From positions 62,001 through 126,000 of the forward strand of contig JAFZRZ010000071.1 in the NCBI GenBank assembly GCA_017619635.1: a stretch of 64,000 nucleotides of DNA, read 5' to 3'. Within the stretch, counting starts at the first letter, position 1. Each line of letters starts with the position of its first letter. Of this stretch, positions 1 to 7,933 are shown piece by piece. This stretch comes from Lachnospiraceae bacterium (GTDB taxonomy: Bacteria; Bacillota; Clostridia; Lachnospirales; Lachnospiraceae). Below the pieces are notes generated by a model. That model was not told the origin of the DNA, searched no databases, and saw only the letters and a program-made list of their open reading frames with translations. The position numbers and the translations under genes are program-made.

Positions 1-369
1 TGAACCTCTCTTCGTGATCCTTTTTATTGTCGATTGAGGTAATATTCGTTCCATATCAGCCATACGCTGAAGATCGAGCATATCTCTCTGCTCTTTTGAG
101 TAATCATACCTGCGCCTGCCTTTTCTCTGACCAAATTCATCGTATTCTGCCAATTCTTTGTATTTTAAATATTTATCATTGAGGGGCTTATGCGCTGCTA
201 TACTGAGCAGTATCAATATGGCTGATATTGTAATAGTGATTTTGTCATAATATATCGGTATGTCGCTGAACATCGGTGGGACTATCATCGCACCAATGAT
301 AAGTACCGGAGTTAGCAAAGTCAAAAAACTTGCAAGCCCATAAAACATATGCTTTGTCTGGTTTTTCAT
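1..369 (-). CDS. Small membrane protein, partial (C-terminus outside window)
   Basis: The reading frame starts with ATG at 369 and runs off the left edge after 123 codons. Two hydrophobic stretches (about residues 9-30 and 43-60) suggest two membrane passes, followed by a very basic and then acidic tail. I do not recognise a family. It lies 9 bases upstream of nothing else in this window and 9 bases after the stop of the J-domain gene, so it is the downstream member of that minus-strand operon. Confidence 0.6.
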   Translation of the reverse strand, partial: MKNQTKHMFYGLASFLTLLTPVLIIGAMIVPPMFSDIPIYYDKITITISAILILLSIAAHKPLNDKYLKYKELAEYDEFGQRKGRRRYDYSKEQRDMLDLQRMADMERILPQSTIKRITKRGS

Positions 370-378
370 GTTATTTCC

Positions 379-1245
379 TTATCGAAGATTATCCTTTAAT
401 ATCTTATACGCATTATTTATCTTTTCTGTATACTTGGTCGCATCAATATCTTTATTACTATCTGGGTGAAAAGCTTTTATAAGCCTGTTTCTCTGCCTTT
501 TTATCTCATTTAGGGTATATTGTTCATCTACCATGAATAAGGCCCTAGAAAGGGTTAATTCGACGGCCTGAGGGGATATAAAATTATGCGACTGCATGTA
601 ATCATATTTTTCCCATGTCTGCCTGAGCATTCCAACGAAGATACTTCTAAATAATGTCAGAGCCGAGGGTTCTGAATATGAAATATGTTCATAGTCAACT
701 CTATGTGCATTGCATGTGGCATGTCCGATCTGCTCTTTTATCGTAATATTTGGTTCTGCCAGTACCAGAATGAAGTGTATACTCACTTTAACTGCATTTT
801 CTGAAGAACTCTCAGTCTTAATATTGAAGTTACAATCCTGTACATTTAAAACCGAAAAGATATTTTTGCAGGAACTTTTAAGCTTTCCGTCCTTTATTTC
901 TCTGTTGCTGCATAGGGCGATCAATCCATTTCTCTCATCAATATGAATGTTTCCGAAATGAGATGTTTCATCGAATATTTTTCTGTATCTGGGAATATTA
1001 CTTCTTGTTATATCTATTAGTCTCTTTACTGTTGATGCGGGTTCCATTTTTAAAGAACGAAGTGTAGAAGACGGCATTAACTGCGAACAGTCTTTACATA
1101 TAACCCCGTCGCTGCATCTGTATGGGGAACCTATAGCTAATTTTTTGCATACAATGCACGTCCCTGAAGAACGAATGAGTTTACAGGTAATAAATATCAA
1201 CAAGGGGATTATCAATATCGGAAGATATCTTAAATAATCTGTCAT
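379..1245 (-). CDS. Membrane-anchored J-domain (DnaJ-like) protein with N-terminal zinc finger
   Basis: A 288-residue protein. Residues 5-25 form a hydrophobic anchor. Residues about 30-53 hold a CxxC...CxxC zinc finger (CIVC, CKDC). The last ~65 residues are a J-domain with the diagnostic HPD tripeptide near residue 260, so it should stimulate a DnaK/Hsp70 ATPase. The middle ~150 residues are unassigned. The start ATG overlaps the stop of the upstream gene (TAATG at 1243-1247), which implies translational coupling. J-domain proteins on plasmids and phages usually recruit host chaperone for replication or assembly; which applies here is not visible. Confidence 0.75.
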   Translation of the reverse strand: MTDYLRYLPILIIPLLIFITCKLIRSSGTCIVCKKLAIGSPYRCSDGVICKDCSQLMPSSTLRSLKMEPASTVKRLIDITRSNIPRYRKIFDETSHFGNIHIDERNGLIALCSNREIKDGKLKSSCKNIFSVLNVQDCNFNIKTESSSENAVKVSIHFILVLAEPNITIKEQIGHATCNAHRVDYEHISYSEPSALTLFRSIFVGMLRQTWEKYDYMQSHNFISPQAVELTLSRALFMVDEQYTLNEIKRQRNRLIKAFHPDSNKDIDATKYTEKINNAYKILKDNLR

Positions 1246-1523
1246 TATCTCTCCAGTTTAATATCGGTCGGTTCTGTCTCCTCTATATCAGTTTTTTTAT
1301 TGAAAGACAGAGTTTCTTTTGCATAATCTATAGTCTGATTGGTCTTTTTTACCACATTGGCGCCAAAATCCTTTGTTGCCTTCTTGGCGTCTTCGTAAGC
1401 CATTTTGGCATCATCATCAGTAAGTCCTGCTTCCTTTAGAAGTTCTGAAATACCTCCGCTGATATTGCCGGTGGCTTCTTTGAGTTCTCTTTTTATCTTT
1501 CTAAATTCTTCTTTAAAGCTCAT
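1245..1523 (-). CDS. Small charged helical protein, unknown
   Basis: A 92-residue lysine- and glutamate-rich protein, probably all helical. A longer frame extends upstream to 1592, but AGGAGG sits directly before the ATG at 1523 (residues MSFKEEF), so this start is preferred. The sequence has YtxH-like amphipathic character without the membrane segment. It is coupled to the downstream J-domain gene by a TAATG overlap. I do not recognise a family. Confidence 0.65.
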   Translation of the reverse strand: MSFKEEFRKIKRELKEATGNISGGISELLKEAGLTDDDAKMAYEDAKKATKDFGANVVKKTNQTIDYAKETLSFNKKTDIEETEPTDIKLER

Positions 1524-1603
1524 AATTTTTCCTCCTATGATAAATATATATTTTATTGCACAAAAAATTATGCCCAACGCTTTGTTGAGCATAGATGTAA
1601 GTG

Positions 1604-1873
1604 TTATTCAATATCTTCGACTCCTACGGGAAGAAATATAGTGTCTGTGATATCTCCCTTATAAGGAGAAACAGGGTGATTGCAATATCTGCATTTTCTG
1701 ACATCGAATCTGTTAGTTGCCGTAGGTGTCACTGTCTTGTGACAATAAGGGCATTCATAAGTATTACGGATGTGTCTGAGTACATTACCCTTTGTGTCAT
1801 GTAATGTGACATTTGATAATGGAGCCAGATGTCGTTCTTTTAATATCCAAGATTGATATTTGTATTTACCCAT
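1604..1873 (-). CDS. Zinc-ribbon protein
   Basis: An 89-residue protein with two knuckles, CPYC (about residue 41) and CRYC (about residue 61), spaced as in a zinc ribbon. The segment before them, GNVLRHIRNTYECPYC, resembles small phage and plasmid zinc-binding proteins. A weak AAAGG lies about 12 bases before the ATG. Probably binds nucleic acid or a protein partner; nothing more specific can be said. Confidence 0.6.
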   Translation of the reverse strand: MGKYKYQSWILKERHLAPLSNVTLHDTKGNVLRHIRNTYECPYCHKTVTPTATNRFDVRKCRYCNHPVSPYKGDITDTIFLPVGVEDIE

Positions 1874-1905
1874 GAATGCAAGCTTACCTTTCTTTTATTA
1901 ACGGA

Positions 1906-2295
1906 TCAGTTTTGCCGGCCAAGTTCTTTCATGTTGTCTTCTATTTTTTCAAACAGATAATGAACTTCTTTAAATATATCAGCAGCTTTTTGCTGTATAC
2001 GTTCTCTTTTGGCATTGCATTGTTTGACTTCTCTTATAACTCTTTTCAACTTTCGATTGTTCTTTTTAAGTTCTTTAAAATAAGCCTTGTATTTCTTTTC
2101 GGGTTTATCTTCATATAAAAGGATCTCTTTAAGATACGTGTTTCTGTCAAGCAAGTCATAATTTTCTTCCATCAATATGTTCGTTTTTTCTTCCAATCTT
2201 TCTGACTGCTGAATATAAAGTTCGGCTATCATAGAACTATTTCTCGATATGCAAACTCTATTTATCATCAGGATCCATATAAACAATGACCTCAT
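1906..2295 (-). CDS. Coiled-coil protein with N-terminal hydrophobic segment
   Basis: A 129-residue protein. The first ~17 residues are hydrophobic (MRSLFIWILMI...), and the rest is a strongly charged heptad-like coiled coil from about residue 30 to the end. The start lies just beyond the stop of the upstream gene at 2297; AAGGAG is present about 11 bases before the ATG. An alternative ATG at residue 22 would remove the hydrophobic segment, so membrane attachment is uncertain. No family recognised. Confidence 0.55.
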   Translation of the reverse strand: MRSLFIWILMINRVCISRNSSMIAELYIQQSERLEEKTNILMEENYDLLDRNTYLKEILLYEDKPEKKYKAYFKELKKNNRKLKRVIREVKQCNAKRERIQQKAADIFKEVHYLFEKIEDNMKELGRQN

Positions 2296-2296
2296 T

Positions 2297-2977
2297 TTAC
2301 TGTTGAGTCTCCTTTGCCAAAATATTATTTTCTCCGTTTGATTCTTCGGGTGTTCTTTCTTTTATCGCCTGTTCGACCAGGTGAAGATCTTCTCTCATAT
2401 CGATCGAAACTCTCATGGTTACTTTTACGAGTTTTTTAAGTTGAGCCCATATGATTTTGTCAATCACTGATATGTTAAGTTTATGAACAAGGAAAAATGT
2501 ACTATCAATAGTAAGTATATCGCTTATATCGATCGTAGGGGGTAAATATAGTTCGCACTTTTTATATTTGTATACTAAATGCAGATCGAAATACGTATCT
2601 TCGGCGTCGTTTTGATAGAATGTGAGCTTTGTTCCGGTAACATTCTTTCTATACGGCAGCAGTGTTTCATATTCTACCCTTAATTGAACATCATGATAGT
2701 TCTGAATGACATTTTTAATATGATTGAAATCCTTAAGTACGCATAATAAACTTATATATCGTTCCGTAAGAGATATTTCCGGGATAACCTCGATTGGTTT
2801 TGGTATACGATCTTTTTTGAAGACGGTGTCAATGAATTTAATAAATATGTTCTTTTTTGAGTTCGGTTTGCCATAGAATTTGTCGTAAAGCTCGTAATAA
2901 TGGCTACGGACGATTTCTGCATTCTTTATCAATCTGTCTATATCTTTATCAGTCAATACTGACCATTTTATCTTCAT
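2297..2977 (-). CDS. Hypothetical protein
   Basis: A 226-residue protein preceded by GAGGAAAATATA and ATG. It is soluble, mixed alpha/beta in appearance, with no membrane segment, cysteine cluster or motif that I recognise. Its stop is immediately adjacent to the start of the coiled-coil gene at 2295, so both are cotranscribed. Confidence 0.6.
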   Translation of the reverse strand: MKIKWSVLTDKDIDRLIKNAEIVRSHYYELYDKFYGKPNSKKNIFIKFIDTVFKKDRIPKPIEVIPEISLTERYISLLCVLKDFNHIKNVIQNYHDVQLRVEYETLLPYRKNVTGTKLTFYQNDAEDTYFDLHLVYKYKKCELYLPPTIDISDILTIDSTFFLVHKLNISVIDKIIWAQLKKLVKVTMRVSIDMREDLHLVEQAIKERTPEESNGENNILAKETQQ

Positions 2978-2999
2978 TATATTTTCCTCTTATTGATGA

Positions 3000-3455
3000 T
3001 TAGGTACTTGGTACAAACTTTATTATCCTTATCTCGTTGCTGTATTTTTTAGCCAGCCCAAAATTATGCTGAGTACCTTTCGATTCTCCGTCCCAGAATG
3101 CTACTACTCCTCTTGCATCGGCTTTTGAAATGTATTTATGCATCTGCTCGTTGCGCTTATAACCTGCTCTGTTGCCATATATCTCCCAGTTTGCAGGGAA
3201 TACTTTCAATATAAGACCTTTTTCCTTGGCGTACTTTTCTGCCAGAGTGTCTGCGCCTGCTGCTCCACCGGATACTATCACGGTCTTGGGGTGATTTATG
3301 AGCATGGCATCAAGTTTTCTTTTCATCAGATCATAATCTGTGAAGGTCCTTGAGCCTACTACGAGACAGTAGAAATATTCACATGTTTTTTCCGTACATT
3401 CCAGACAATCCTGTGATAATGCCGGAGAATCTTTTTCTGGACAATATTTAGCCAT
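3000..3455 (-). CDS. SLOG-family protein (DUF2493/YpsA-like nucleotide-binding)
   Basis: The 151-residue protein carries the SLOG signature: a first strand ending in VVGSRTFTDY (about residues 33-42), VSGGAAGAD (about 61-69), and a later GNRAGYKRNEQM and ADARGVVAFWDG. Members bind nucleotides or related ligands and are common in phages and plasmids, sometimes in conflict systems. An N-terminal cysteine-rich patch (CPEK...CLEC...C) may bind metal. The start ATG at 3455 with GAAGAG upstream is preferred to the longer frame because the preceding gene stops at 3460. Confidence 0.75.
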   Translation of the reverse strand: MAKYCPEKDSPALSQDCLECTEKTCEYFYCLVVGSRTFTDYDLMKRKLDAMLINHPKTVIVSGGAAGADTLAEKYAKEKGLILKVFPANWEIYGNRAGYKRNEQMHKYISKADARGVVAFWDGESKGTQHNFGLAKKYSNEIRIIKFVPST

Positions 3456-3459
3456 AATC

Positions 3460-3645
3460 TTACTCTTCTTTTGTTGTACTTCCTCTATTTGCTCTGAATA
3501 GATTGAATACCAGGGCCGCAATATTTATCATCGTAATAAGAAAGGTCAATGCCGCTAATAATAGCCAGCCTTTGACAATACTTATCACGGTAGCGGAAAG
3601 ACATATGATGATGAAAGTCATTTGTATAGTGATCAGAATTATCAT
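3460..3645 (-). CDS. Small two-pass membrane protein
   Basis: A 61-residue protein with two hydrophobic stretches (about residues 1-20 and 25-50) and a basic C-terminal tail. GGAGG precedes the ATG by six bases. It is immediately upstream of the SLOG gene in the same operon. Small membrane proteins of this type recur throughout the window; no family recognised. Confidence 0.55.
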   Translation of the reverse strand: MIILITIQMTFIIICLSATVISIVKGWLLLAALTFLITMINIAALVFNLFRANRGSTTKEE

Positions 3646-3654
3646 ATATGCCTC

Positions 3655-4347
3655 CTATACGAATATCTCTTTACTTTTCCCTGCATAAGAAGGGTGACTG
3701 TTCATTGGTATTGTCTGGTAGTCCCTTTTCCCGAGGGTTTCTTTTATAGTATCTATCTTTTCTTCTTTTTCGGGAGTTACCTGTGTGTCGAGGTATATCT
3801 TGTGGTCTCTTGCTATGATATCGAGCATATCGCTTATCTTCTGAAGCTGCATTGAAAGTGCTGTTTCAAGTGTGCTGAAATCAAAATCCACTTCAAGATT
3901 TTCGTTATCGATCGTATAAAGTCTCTTATCCGGGTTCTTTAATGCCAGGATCTGGATAACTTTTTCATTCTCATGCTTGATGACCATATTTGATGAGTAC
4001 CTGATATCATGCTCTTCTCTTGTGACAGTCAGCTTCTCATATTTCTTATCCTGCTCGATGTTAAATTTGATATATTTCAGCTCATTCGGGATAGGGAGTG
4101 AACCGTTGATCATCTTTGACAGCTGAATGGTCTTATCCATAGAAGTTAATGTACATAATGTGTCAGCCATTAATGTCTCAAATTCATTCAGGGAATCCTG
4201 CTTTAATTCCCATTTCCACCTGCGCATGAAATGTTTCTTCTTTTTGTGTTTTCTGACAGCCTCTATATGAGCTGCATTGAGCGTTCCTACATACGATCCA
4301 AGCTCGGCTCTTTCTTCCGAAGTGATGTTGAAAAATGTGATGTTCAT
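3655..4347 (-). CDS. Hypothetical protein, first gene of its operon
   Basis: A 230-residue soluble protein with a basic patch near residue 35 (RKHKKKKHFMRRWKW) and a helical C-terminal half. It is the first gene behind the composite promoter at 4388-4435, so the operon probably runs from here to position 1. No family recognised. Confidence 0.6.
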   Translation of the reverse strand: MNITFFNITSEERAELGSYVGTLNAAHIEAVRKHKKKKHFMRRWKWELKQDSLNEFETLMADTLCTLTSMDKTIQLSKMINGSLPIPNELKYIKFNIEQDKKYEKLTVTREEHDIRYSSNMVIKHENEKVIQILALKNPDKRLYTIDNENLEVDFDFSTLETALSMQLQKISDMLDIIARDHKIYLDTQVTPEKEEKIDTIKETLGKRDYQTIPMNSHPSYAGKSKEIFV

Positions 4348-4387
4348 ACTAATACTTTCCCTTTCTTCTGTGATAAAAACACATTAT

Positions 4388-4435
4388 CTAAAGTAAGTAT
4401 GGTATATGTTTAAATTTTATTTGTTTTTTGTGCAA
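4388..4435 (-). promoter_or_regulatory. Composite promoter-like element (TTGCAC-N28-CATACT)
   Basis: Read on the minus strand, TTGCACAAAA at 4435 is followed after exactly 28 bases by CATACTTACTTTAG (4401-4388). The same pair with the same spacing precedes several other operons. The TTTGCAC box directly follows the U-run of the upstream terminator. A -10 element probably lies within or just after CATACTT. Confidence 0.6.
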
Positions 4436-4466
4436 AAATTTTGAGCAAGAATTTTAAGCAAAATAA

Positions 4467-4486
4467 AAGAGCCCGTAGGCTCTTTA
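4467..4486 (-). terminator. Rho-independent terminator
   Basis: AAAGAGCC, loop CGTA, GGCTCTTT; on the minus strand it is followed by a T-rich stretch. It lies just beyond the stop of the gene at 4490. Confidence 0.7.
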
Positions 4487-4489
4487 TCT

Positions 4490-4828
4490 CTATGAAGCAT
4501 GGACGGAAACGTCTTCCCATACACCTTGGTAGTATTCTTTGCACCAATCAAGGTTTGAAAAAGACCATTCTTCGTCGAAATCCTCGTAGGAAGGATCGTC
4601 GTAGATATGTCCGCCGGGTCCAAGGAATGCTCCCCAGTATTCTTCATGTTCTTTTGACAGTTTTTTGAGTTCTTCAACTCTATTACTGCTTAAATAATAA
4701 ACAGCAATAGAACCACATTCATTATAGTTGAATACATACTGTCCTGTTTCGGCATTGTAAAGGTCTGTGCCGTCCATAAGAGCGGAAAGCATTTCTTCGC
4801 CGTTATTAAATATCATCTTTTTAGCCAT
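4490..4828 (-). CDS. Hypothetical acidic protein
   Basis: A 112-residue acidic, aromatic-rich protein (GEEMLSALMDGTDLYN at the N-terminus, many W and Y toward the C-terminus). AAGGAGGCGATT precedes the ATG. It ends the operon, directly before a terminator. The pattern resembles small proteins often found in Lachnospiraceae plasmids, but I cannot name a family. Confidence 0.6.
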   Translation of the reverse strand: MAKKMIFNNGEEMLSALMDGTDLYNAETGQYVFNYNECGSIAVYYLSSNRVEELKKLSKEHEEYWGAFLGPGGHIYDDPSYEDFDEEWSFSNLDWCKEYYQGVWEDVSVHAS

Positions 4829-4838
4829 AATCGCCTCC

Positions 4839-5384
4839 TTATGCTACGTTATTGACAATGAACTGGTCGAGGTCTTTAGAGATAGTACAGTTTTTGATCC
4901 ATTTTGTTGATGAATACACTGCTGCCTGTTTGGCAAATTCTCTTAATGACTCTTCGCTGTATCCCATAAGAGACATATACAACCATTCTCCGGTCTCCTC
5001 AAGACATTCCGCCTCTTTAAGAAGATCCAACTGGCTGAACTGTTTTGCTTCTTTGGGAAACTCAACTGTTGAGTATACGTCTTCAAAGGGATTGTCCGAT
5101 AATTTCAACTGTTTATCAAAGATGTATGTCTCTGTGAAAATCTTACCCGCTCTGGTGTCATGATATTCACCTTCAATGCCACCTACCGGTGAATACGTAT
5201 ATCTGACATTGACTGCGTACTCTGCGCCGGGATATATGGATTGATCAGGTTTTTCAAGAGACTCAATATCGATCACTTCTCTCGGGTGATTGACTCCGCC
5301 TGAAAGATTAGCTTCGATCTCATCTTTAAGCGAGAACGCTTTCATAGCTACTCTGATGACTGTATTTTGGTTTGCTTCGTTCAT
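4839..5384 (-). CDS. Hypothetical protein
   Basis: A 181-residue acidic soluble protein, starting with ATG after ATGGAGGATAAACT. The C-terminal third is helical. Its stop overlaps the ribosome binding site of the next gene (4828), so the two are cotranscribed. No family recognised. Confidence 0.6.
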   Translation of the reverse strand: MNEANQNTVIRVAMKAFSLKDEIEANLSGGVNHPREVIDIESLEKPDQSIYPGAEYAVNVRYTYSPVGGIEGEYHDTRAGKIFTETYIFDKQLKLSDNPFEDVYSTVEFPKEAKQFSQLDLLKEAECLEETGEWLYMSLMGYSEESLREFAKQAAVYSSTKWIKNCTISKDLDQFIVNNVA

Positions 5385-5457
5385 AGTTTATCCTCCATTT
5401 TTATTATTGTTACACATAAAATATGTCGGATTATCAAGATAATAAGGCATAAAAGAA

Positions 5458-5483
5458 GCACTCCCTGCCTAAGCAAAGAGTGC
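5458..5483 (-). terminator. Rho-independent terminator
   Basis: GCACTC ... GAGTGC inverted repeat followed on the minus strand by TTCTTTTA. It lies directly after the stop of the gene at 5493. Confidence 0.65.
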
Positions 5484-5492
5484 CCCAGTGCA

Positions 5493-5939
5493 TTATACGC
5501 ATTCCTGCGCCTTGTTGCCTTTTATTGTGACTACTATCTCGTATGGTGGAATACCCCTCAATCTTTCATATCGGGCAGCAGTCTTAAAATATTTAGCCCC
5601 TGCGAAATTTCCGATCCTCGTTCTTACTGTGGAATTTTCAGCTTTGGGAGTATATCCGTACTCACGCATCACGTATTTGACCATCCACCCTATATTTCGT
5701 CTGTTTACGCTGTTTGCATGAGGACCGTTAAGATTTAAAGGAAAATCACTGTCTGCGAACTTATCCTCCAACTCTTTTACAACTCCTGTCAGTGCCGGAA
5801 ATCCCATTTCTGTCATCACGATCATCTTGTTCACAGATTCGGGCTTTGTGAGAAATGTCATTATTTCCTTCAAAGTACCATTTGGCGTTTCGGGAATTCG
5901 AGTAGACGCCATAAACTCATCTACGATTTTGTTTGCCAT
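5493..5939 (-). CDS. Hypothetical protein, possibly autoregulated single-gene unit
   Basis: A 148-residue protein with AAAGGAGAAGTAT before the ATG. The N-terminal half is helical; the C-terminal half is basic (VNRRNIGWMVKYVMREYGY ... VRTRIGNF). It has its own canonical promoter with three operator-like direct repeats upstream and its own terminator, unlike the neighbouring operons. DNA binding is possible from the basic second half, but no known domain is evident. Confidence 0.6.
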   Translation of the reverse strand: MANKIVDEFMASTRIPETPNGTLKEIMTFLTKPESVNKMIVMTEMGFPALTGVVKELEDKFADSDFPLNLNGPHANSVNRRNIGWMVKYVMREYGYTPKAENSTVRTRIGNFAGAKYFKTAARYERLRGIPPYEIVVTIKGNKAQECV

Positions 5940-5964
5940 ATACTTCTCCTTTCGTGAATATTAT

Positions 5965-6040
5965 CTTTGTAGACTTATGACTATATTCTTTGTAACTTTT
6001 AACTTGTATTCATTGTAACGCCATGTCACGTAGTTGTCAA
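5965..6040 (-). promoter_or_regulatory. Canonical sigma-70 promoter with three 23-bp-spaced direct repeats
   Basis: On the minus strand, TTGACA (6035-6040), a 17-base spacer and TACAAT (6012-6017) form a near-consensus housekeeping promoter. Starting at the -10 element, TTACAATG, TTACAAAG and CTACAAAG recur with 5' ends at 6018, 5995 and 5972, an exact 23-base period. The repeats cover the start site and leader, which is typical of an operator for a repressor. Confidence 0.65.
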
Positions 6041-6070
6041 TACTTATTTTGAAAATTTTTGCAAAAAAAA

Positions 6071-6096
6071 TACAGCCTCGAATATTTGAGACTGTA
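6071..6096 (-). terminator. Terminator after the Cas12a-repeat-like cluster
   Basis: TACAG...CTGTA hairpin (22-base core CAGCCTC...GAGACTG with one G-U-type mismatch pair) followed on the minus strand by TATTTTTTTT. It ends minus-strand transcripts that come through the hairpin cluster at 6193-6633. Confidence 0.65.
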
Positions 6097-6192
6097 AAAT
6101 AGGTGAGCTGATGTTCTTCGGTCAAATTAATTTAATCTGAATTGAACGAGTAAAATACTTAATATCACTCATCGTATCACTGTCGCAACTAA

Positions 6193-6633
6193 ATCTACAA
6201 TAGTAGACATTTGTTAAACAATCGAAAGAAAATCGTTGAGATAGAATCCTTAATCTACATTAGTAGACATTTATAATTCATATCTTCATCTACAGTAGTA
6301 GATATTTAAAATGTTGATTAAGTATTTGTCATCTATAATAGTAGACATTTTACAAAATCGTGTCTTTGAACAAATGCTCGTTCTTTCTCATATCTACAAC
6401 AGTAGATATTTATAAATTTTATCTTTCATTTTCTCGGCCAACATATTGAGCGGAACGGTAGGCTGATTACCCATCTACATTAGTAGACATTTTATTAGAC
6501 GCTTCAGCCAGTTCATGGCATCTACAATAGTAGACATTTTGTTGAATATCAATATTTTGACTGAACTTTAATGACCGATACAAGTGGCTTTATGCGTTAA
6601 AAATTAACATGACATCTACAATAGTAGACATTT
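6193..6633 (-). CRISPR. Irregular cluster of eight Cas12a-type direct-repeat hairpins
   Basis: Eight 20-base units lie at 6193-6212, 6253-6272, 6288-6307, 6331-6350, 6392-6411, 6473-6492, 6520-6539 and 6614-6633. On the minus strand the commonest reads AAATGTCTACTATTGTAGAT: a UCUAC/GUAGA stem with a 4-base loop, as in type V-A (Cas12a) repeats. Intervals are 40, 15, 23, 41, 61, 27 and 74 bases, so this is not a normal array with constant spacers. Variation is mainly in the loop and flank; one unit (6331) has a mismatch at the loop-closing pair. The first unit starts three bases after the stop of the gene at 6637, so it is probably cotranscribed with it. No cas gene is in the window. RNA-based anti-CRISPR mimics or guides used by host Cas12a are both possible. 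Confidence 0.75.
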
Positions 6634-6636
6634 TAT

Positions 6637-6864
6637 TTATGAATGTACGAATATATCGGATTTGATCATTTCTGCGATAGTTTCAGAAAGTTCATCATCT
6701 GATATACTCTTGATGTACTCTTGCGGATCATCTGATTCTTCAGAATAAGCTGCATGAACGTATATGTTTATATCTCGTTCATCAAGAGCTCTACCTCTTA
6801 CATCATTATACTCCTGTATCAGAGAATCTTCTACATTTAATTTTCTATCTTTGTAGATAAGCAT
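6637..6864 (-). CDS. Small acidic protein, paralogue of the protein at 12747-12974
   Basis: A 75-residue protein sharing the N-terminal pattern MLxYKDxxLNxxDSLIxxY and a similar C-terminal SDDELSETIAEMIKSDI segment with the protein at 12747-12974. GGAGAG lies upstream of the ATG. Its stop is three bases before the first Cas12a-repeat-like hairpin. No known family. Confidence 0.6.
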   Translation of the reverse strand: MLIYKDRKLNVEDSLIQEYNDVRGRALDERDINIYVHAAYSEESDDPQEYIKSISDDELSETIAEMIKSDIFVHS

Positions 6865-7363
6865 TTATATTTACTCTCCTCTCTATCATGTCTATTGGCT
6901 TGGCTATCATCTTTTCGAGGCATTTTCTTGCCTGGGCGCATTTTATCCTATCGTCCATATTGTTTTCTTTAGAAAGTCTTATGACCATTTGTTTTCCCCA
7001 TAAAGGAGCAAGTTGTTCCGGACTGTGGTTTATCTCATTTCTTGATACACTCTTTACATCATCTGTAAGTCTGGATATGTATTCACTGGTCACTCTTTTT
7101 ACTTCATCAAATCTGCAAAGAGATGTCATTTCATTCTTTTGCTTATCATAGAGTCCGATGAATAAATCGTGTCCTGTTATCATTGTTGAAAGCCATTTGT
7201 CTCTGCTTACCGGAACTGATTCTATGATCGGTGTCGGATAATCAAGTTTGCGAGATTCTCTCTCTATCTGTTCGAACAATGCTTTCCATTGACGGAATTC
7301 CTGATCCTGACGTTCGCTTCCGTCAAGAGTTATGGTCATGTGACAAAAGTCTACTTGTTTCAT
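6845..7363 (-). CDS. Hypothetical protein
   Basis: A 172-residue soluble, helical, basic protein. The end of its frame overlaps the start of the next gene by 20 bases, indicating cotranscription. No domain recognised. Confidence 0.55.
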   Translation of the reverse strand: MKQVDFCHMTITLDGSERQDQEFRQWKALFEQIERESRKLDYPTPIIESVPVSRDKWLSTMITGHDLFIGLYDKQKNEMTSLCRFDEVKRVTSEYISRLTDDVKSVSRNEINHSPEQLAPLWGKQMVIRLSKENNMDDRIKCAQARKCLEKMIAKPIDMIERRVNINAYLQR

Positions 7364-7405
7364 ATATTTTACCTCATATATATAACATGAGGAATATAAG
7401 AAACT

Positions 7406-7513
7406 TTAATGTTTTGTTCGTCCTAATAAGTAACCAAATATGGAACCGGATATTATACCCATTATGCCTAATATAAGCAGTTTTATATATTCATTCATGT
7501 CTGGATTTATCAT
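7406..7513 (-). CDS. 35-residue single-pass membrane peptide
   Basis: A short frame with a good ribosome binding site (GAAAGGATTAAAT before ATG at 7513). Residues 9-29 are hydrophobic with small residues (ILGIMGIISGSIFGYLLG), giving one glycine-rich membrane span and a basic end. Peptides like this include type I toxins and regulators, but no antisense RNA was identified. Confidence 0.45.
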   Translation of the reverse strand: MINPDMNEYIKLLILGIMGIISGSIFGYLLGRTKH

Positions 7514-7566
7514 ATTTAATCCTTTCTACCTGTGCGATTCTCTTATCTGCCAGGTCTAATTATTTC

Positions 7567-7797
7567 TCATTCACCTCTGTATTTGTCGATAATTTCAAGA
7601 ATCTCTGCCCTCTTACACTTCATGCCTCGAATTACACTGTTATTAGCTATTCCATATGGTCTTTGTTCTATCTCAGCTCTTATATTATCGAGAATCTTTT
7701 CATTATCAAGTGCCTTACACAACCTGTCGTAATCTTTATCAGATATTATTTTCTTGTAGCGTAAATTGCCTAATCTTACTCTTAAACTATGTGGCAT
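7567..7797 (-). CDS. Small helical protein (modular Lachnospiraceae accessory type)
   Basis: A 76-residue protein with ISDKDYDRLCKAL followed by a helical EIEQ...ILEIIDKY tail. The C-terminal IDKYRGE ending recurs in the neighbour at 8270 (IINKYRED), suggesting a shared short module. It overlaps the gene upstream by 11 bases. Function unknown. Confidence 0.5.
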   Translation of the reverse strand: MPHSLRVRLGNLRYKKIISDKDYDRLCKALDNEKILDNIRAEIEQRPYGIANNSVIRGMKCKRAEILEIIDKYRGE

Positions 7798-7933
7798 CTT
7801 CTACCTCACTTTTCTTTTGTGCTATACACTCCGCATCATCTAAAAATATCAAATCCTTATTACACTCATATTCGTGATTATAGGGGCAACTAGTATAATC
7901 ACAATCTATAATCATATTCACGTTTTGAGACAT
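7787..7933 (-). CDS. 48-residue cysteine-containing protein
   Basis: A frame of 48 codons beginning one base after the stop of the upstream gene and overlapping the next. It contains C-x5-C and C...C residues (DCDYTSCPYNHEYEC), suggesting a small metal site. Tight packing in the operon supports that it is real. Confidence 0.45.
   Translation of the reverse strand: MSQNVNMIIDCDYTSCPYNHEYECNKDLIFLDDAECIAQKKSEVEDAT

Noticed and set aside
6193..6633. A normal functional CRISPR array
   Set aside because: Intervals range from 15 to 74 bases, repeats vary, no leader or cas gene is visible, and similar lone copies are found elsewhere in the window.
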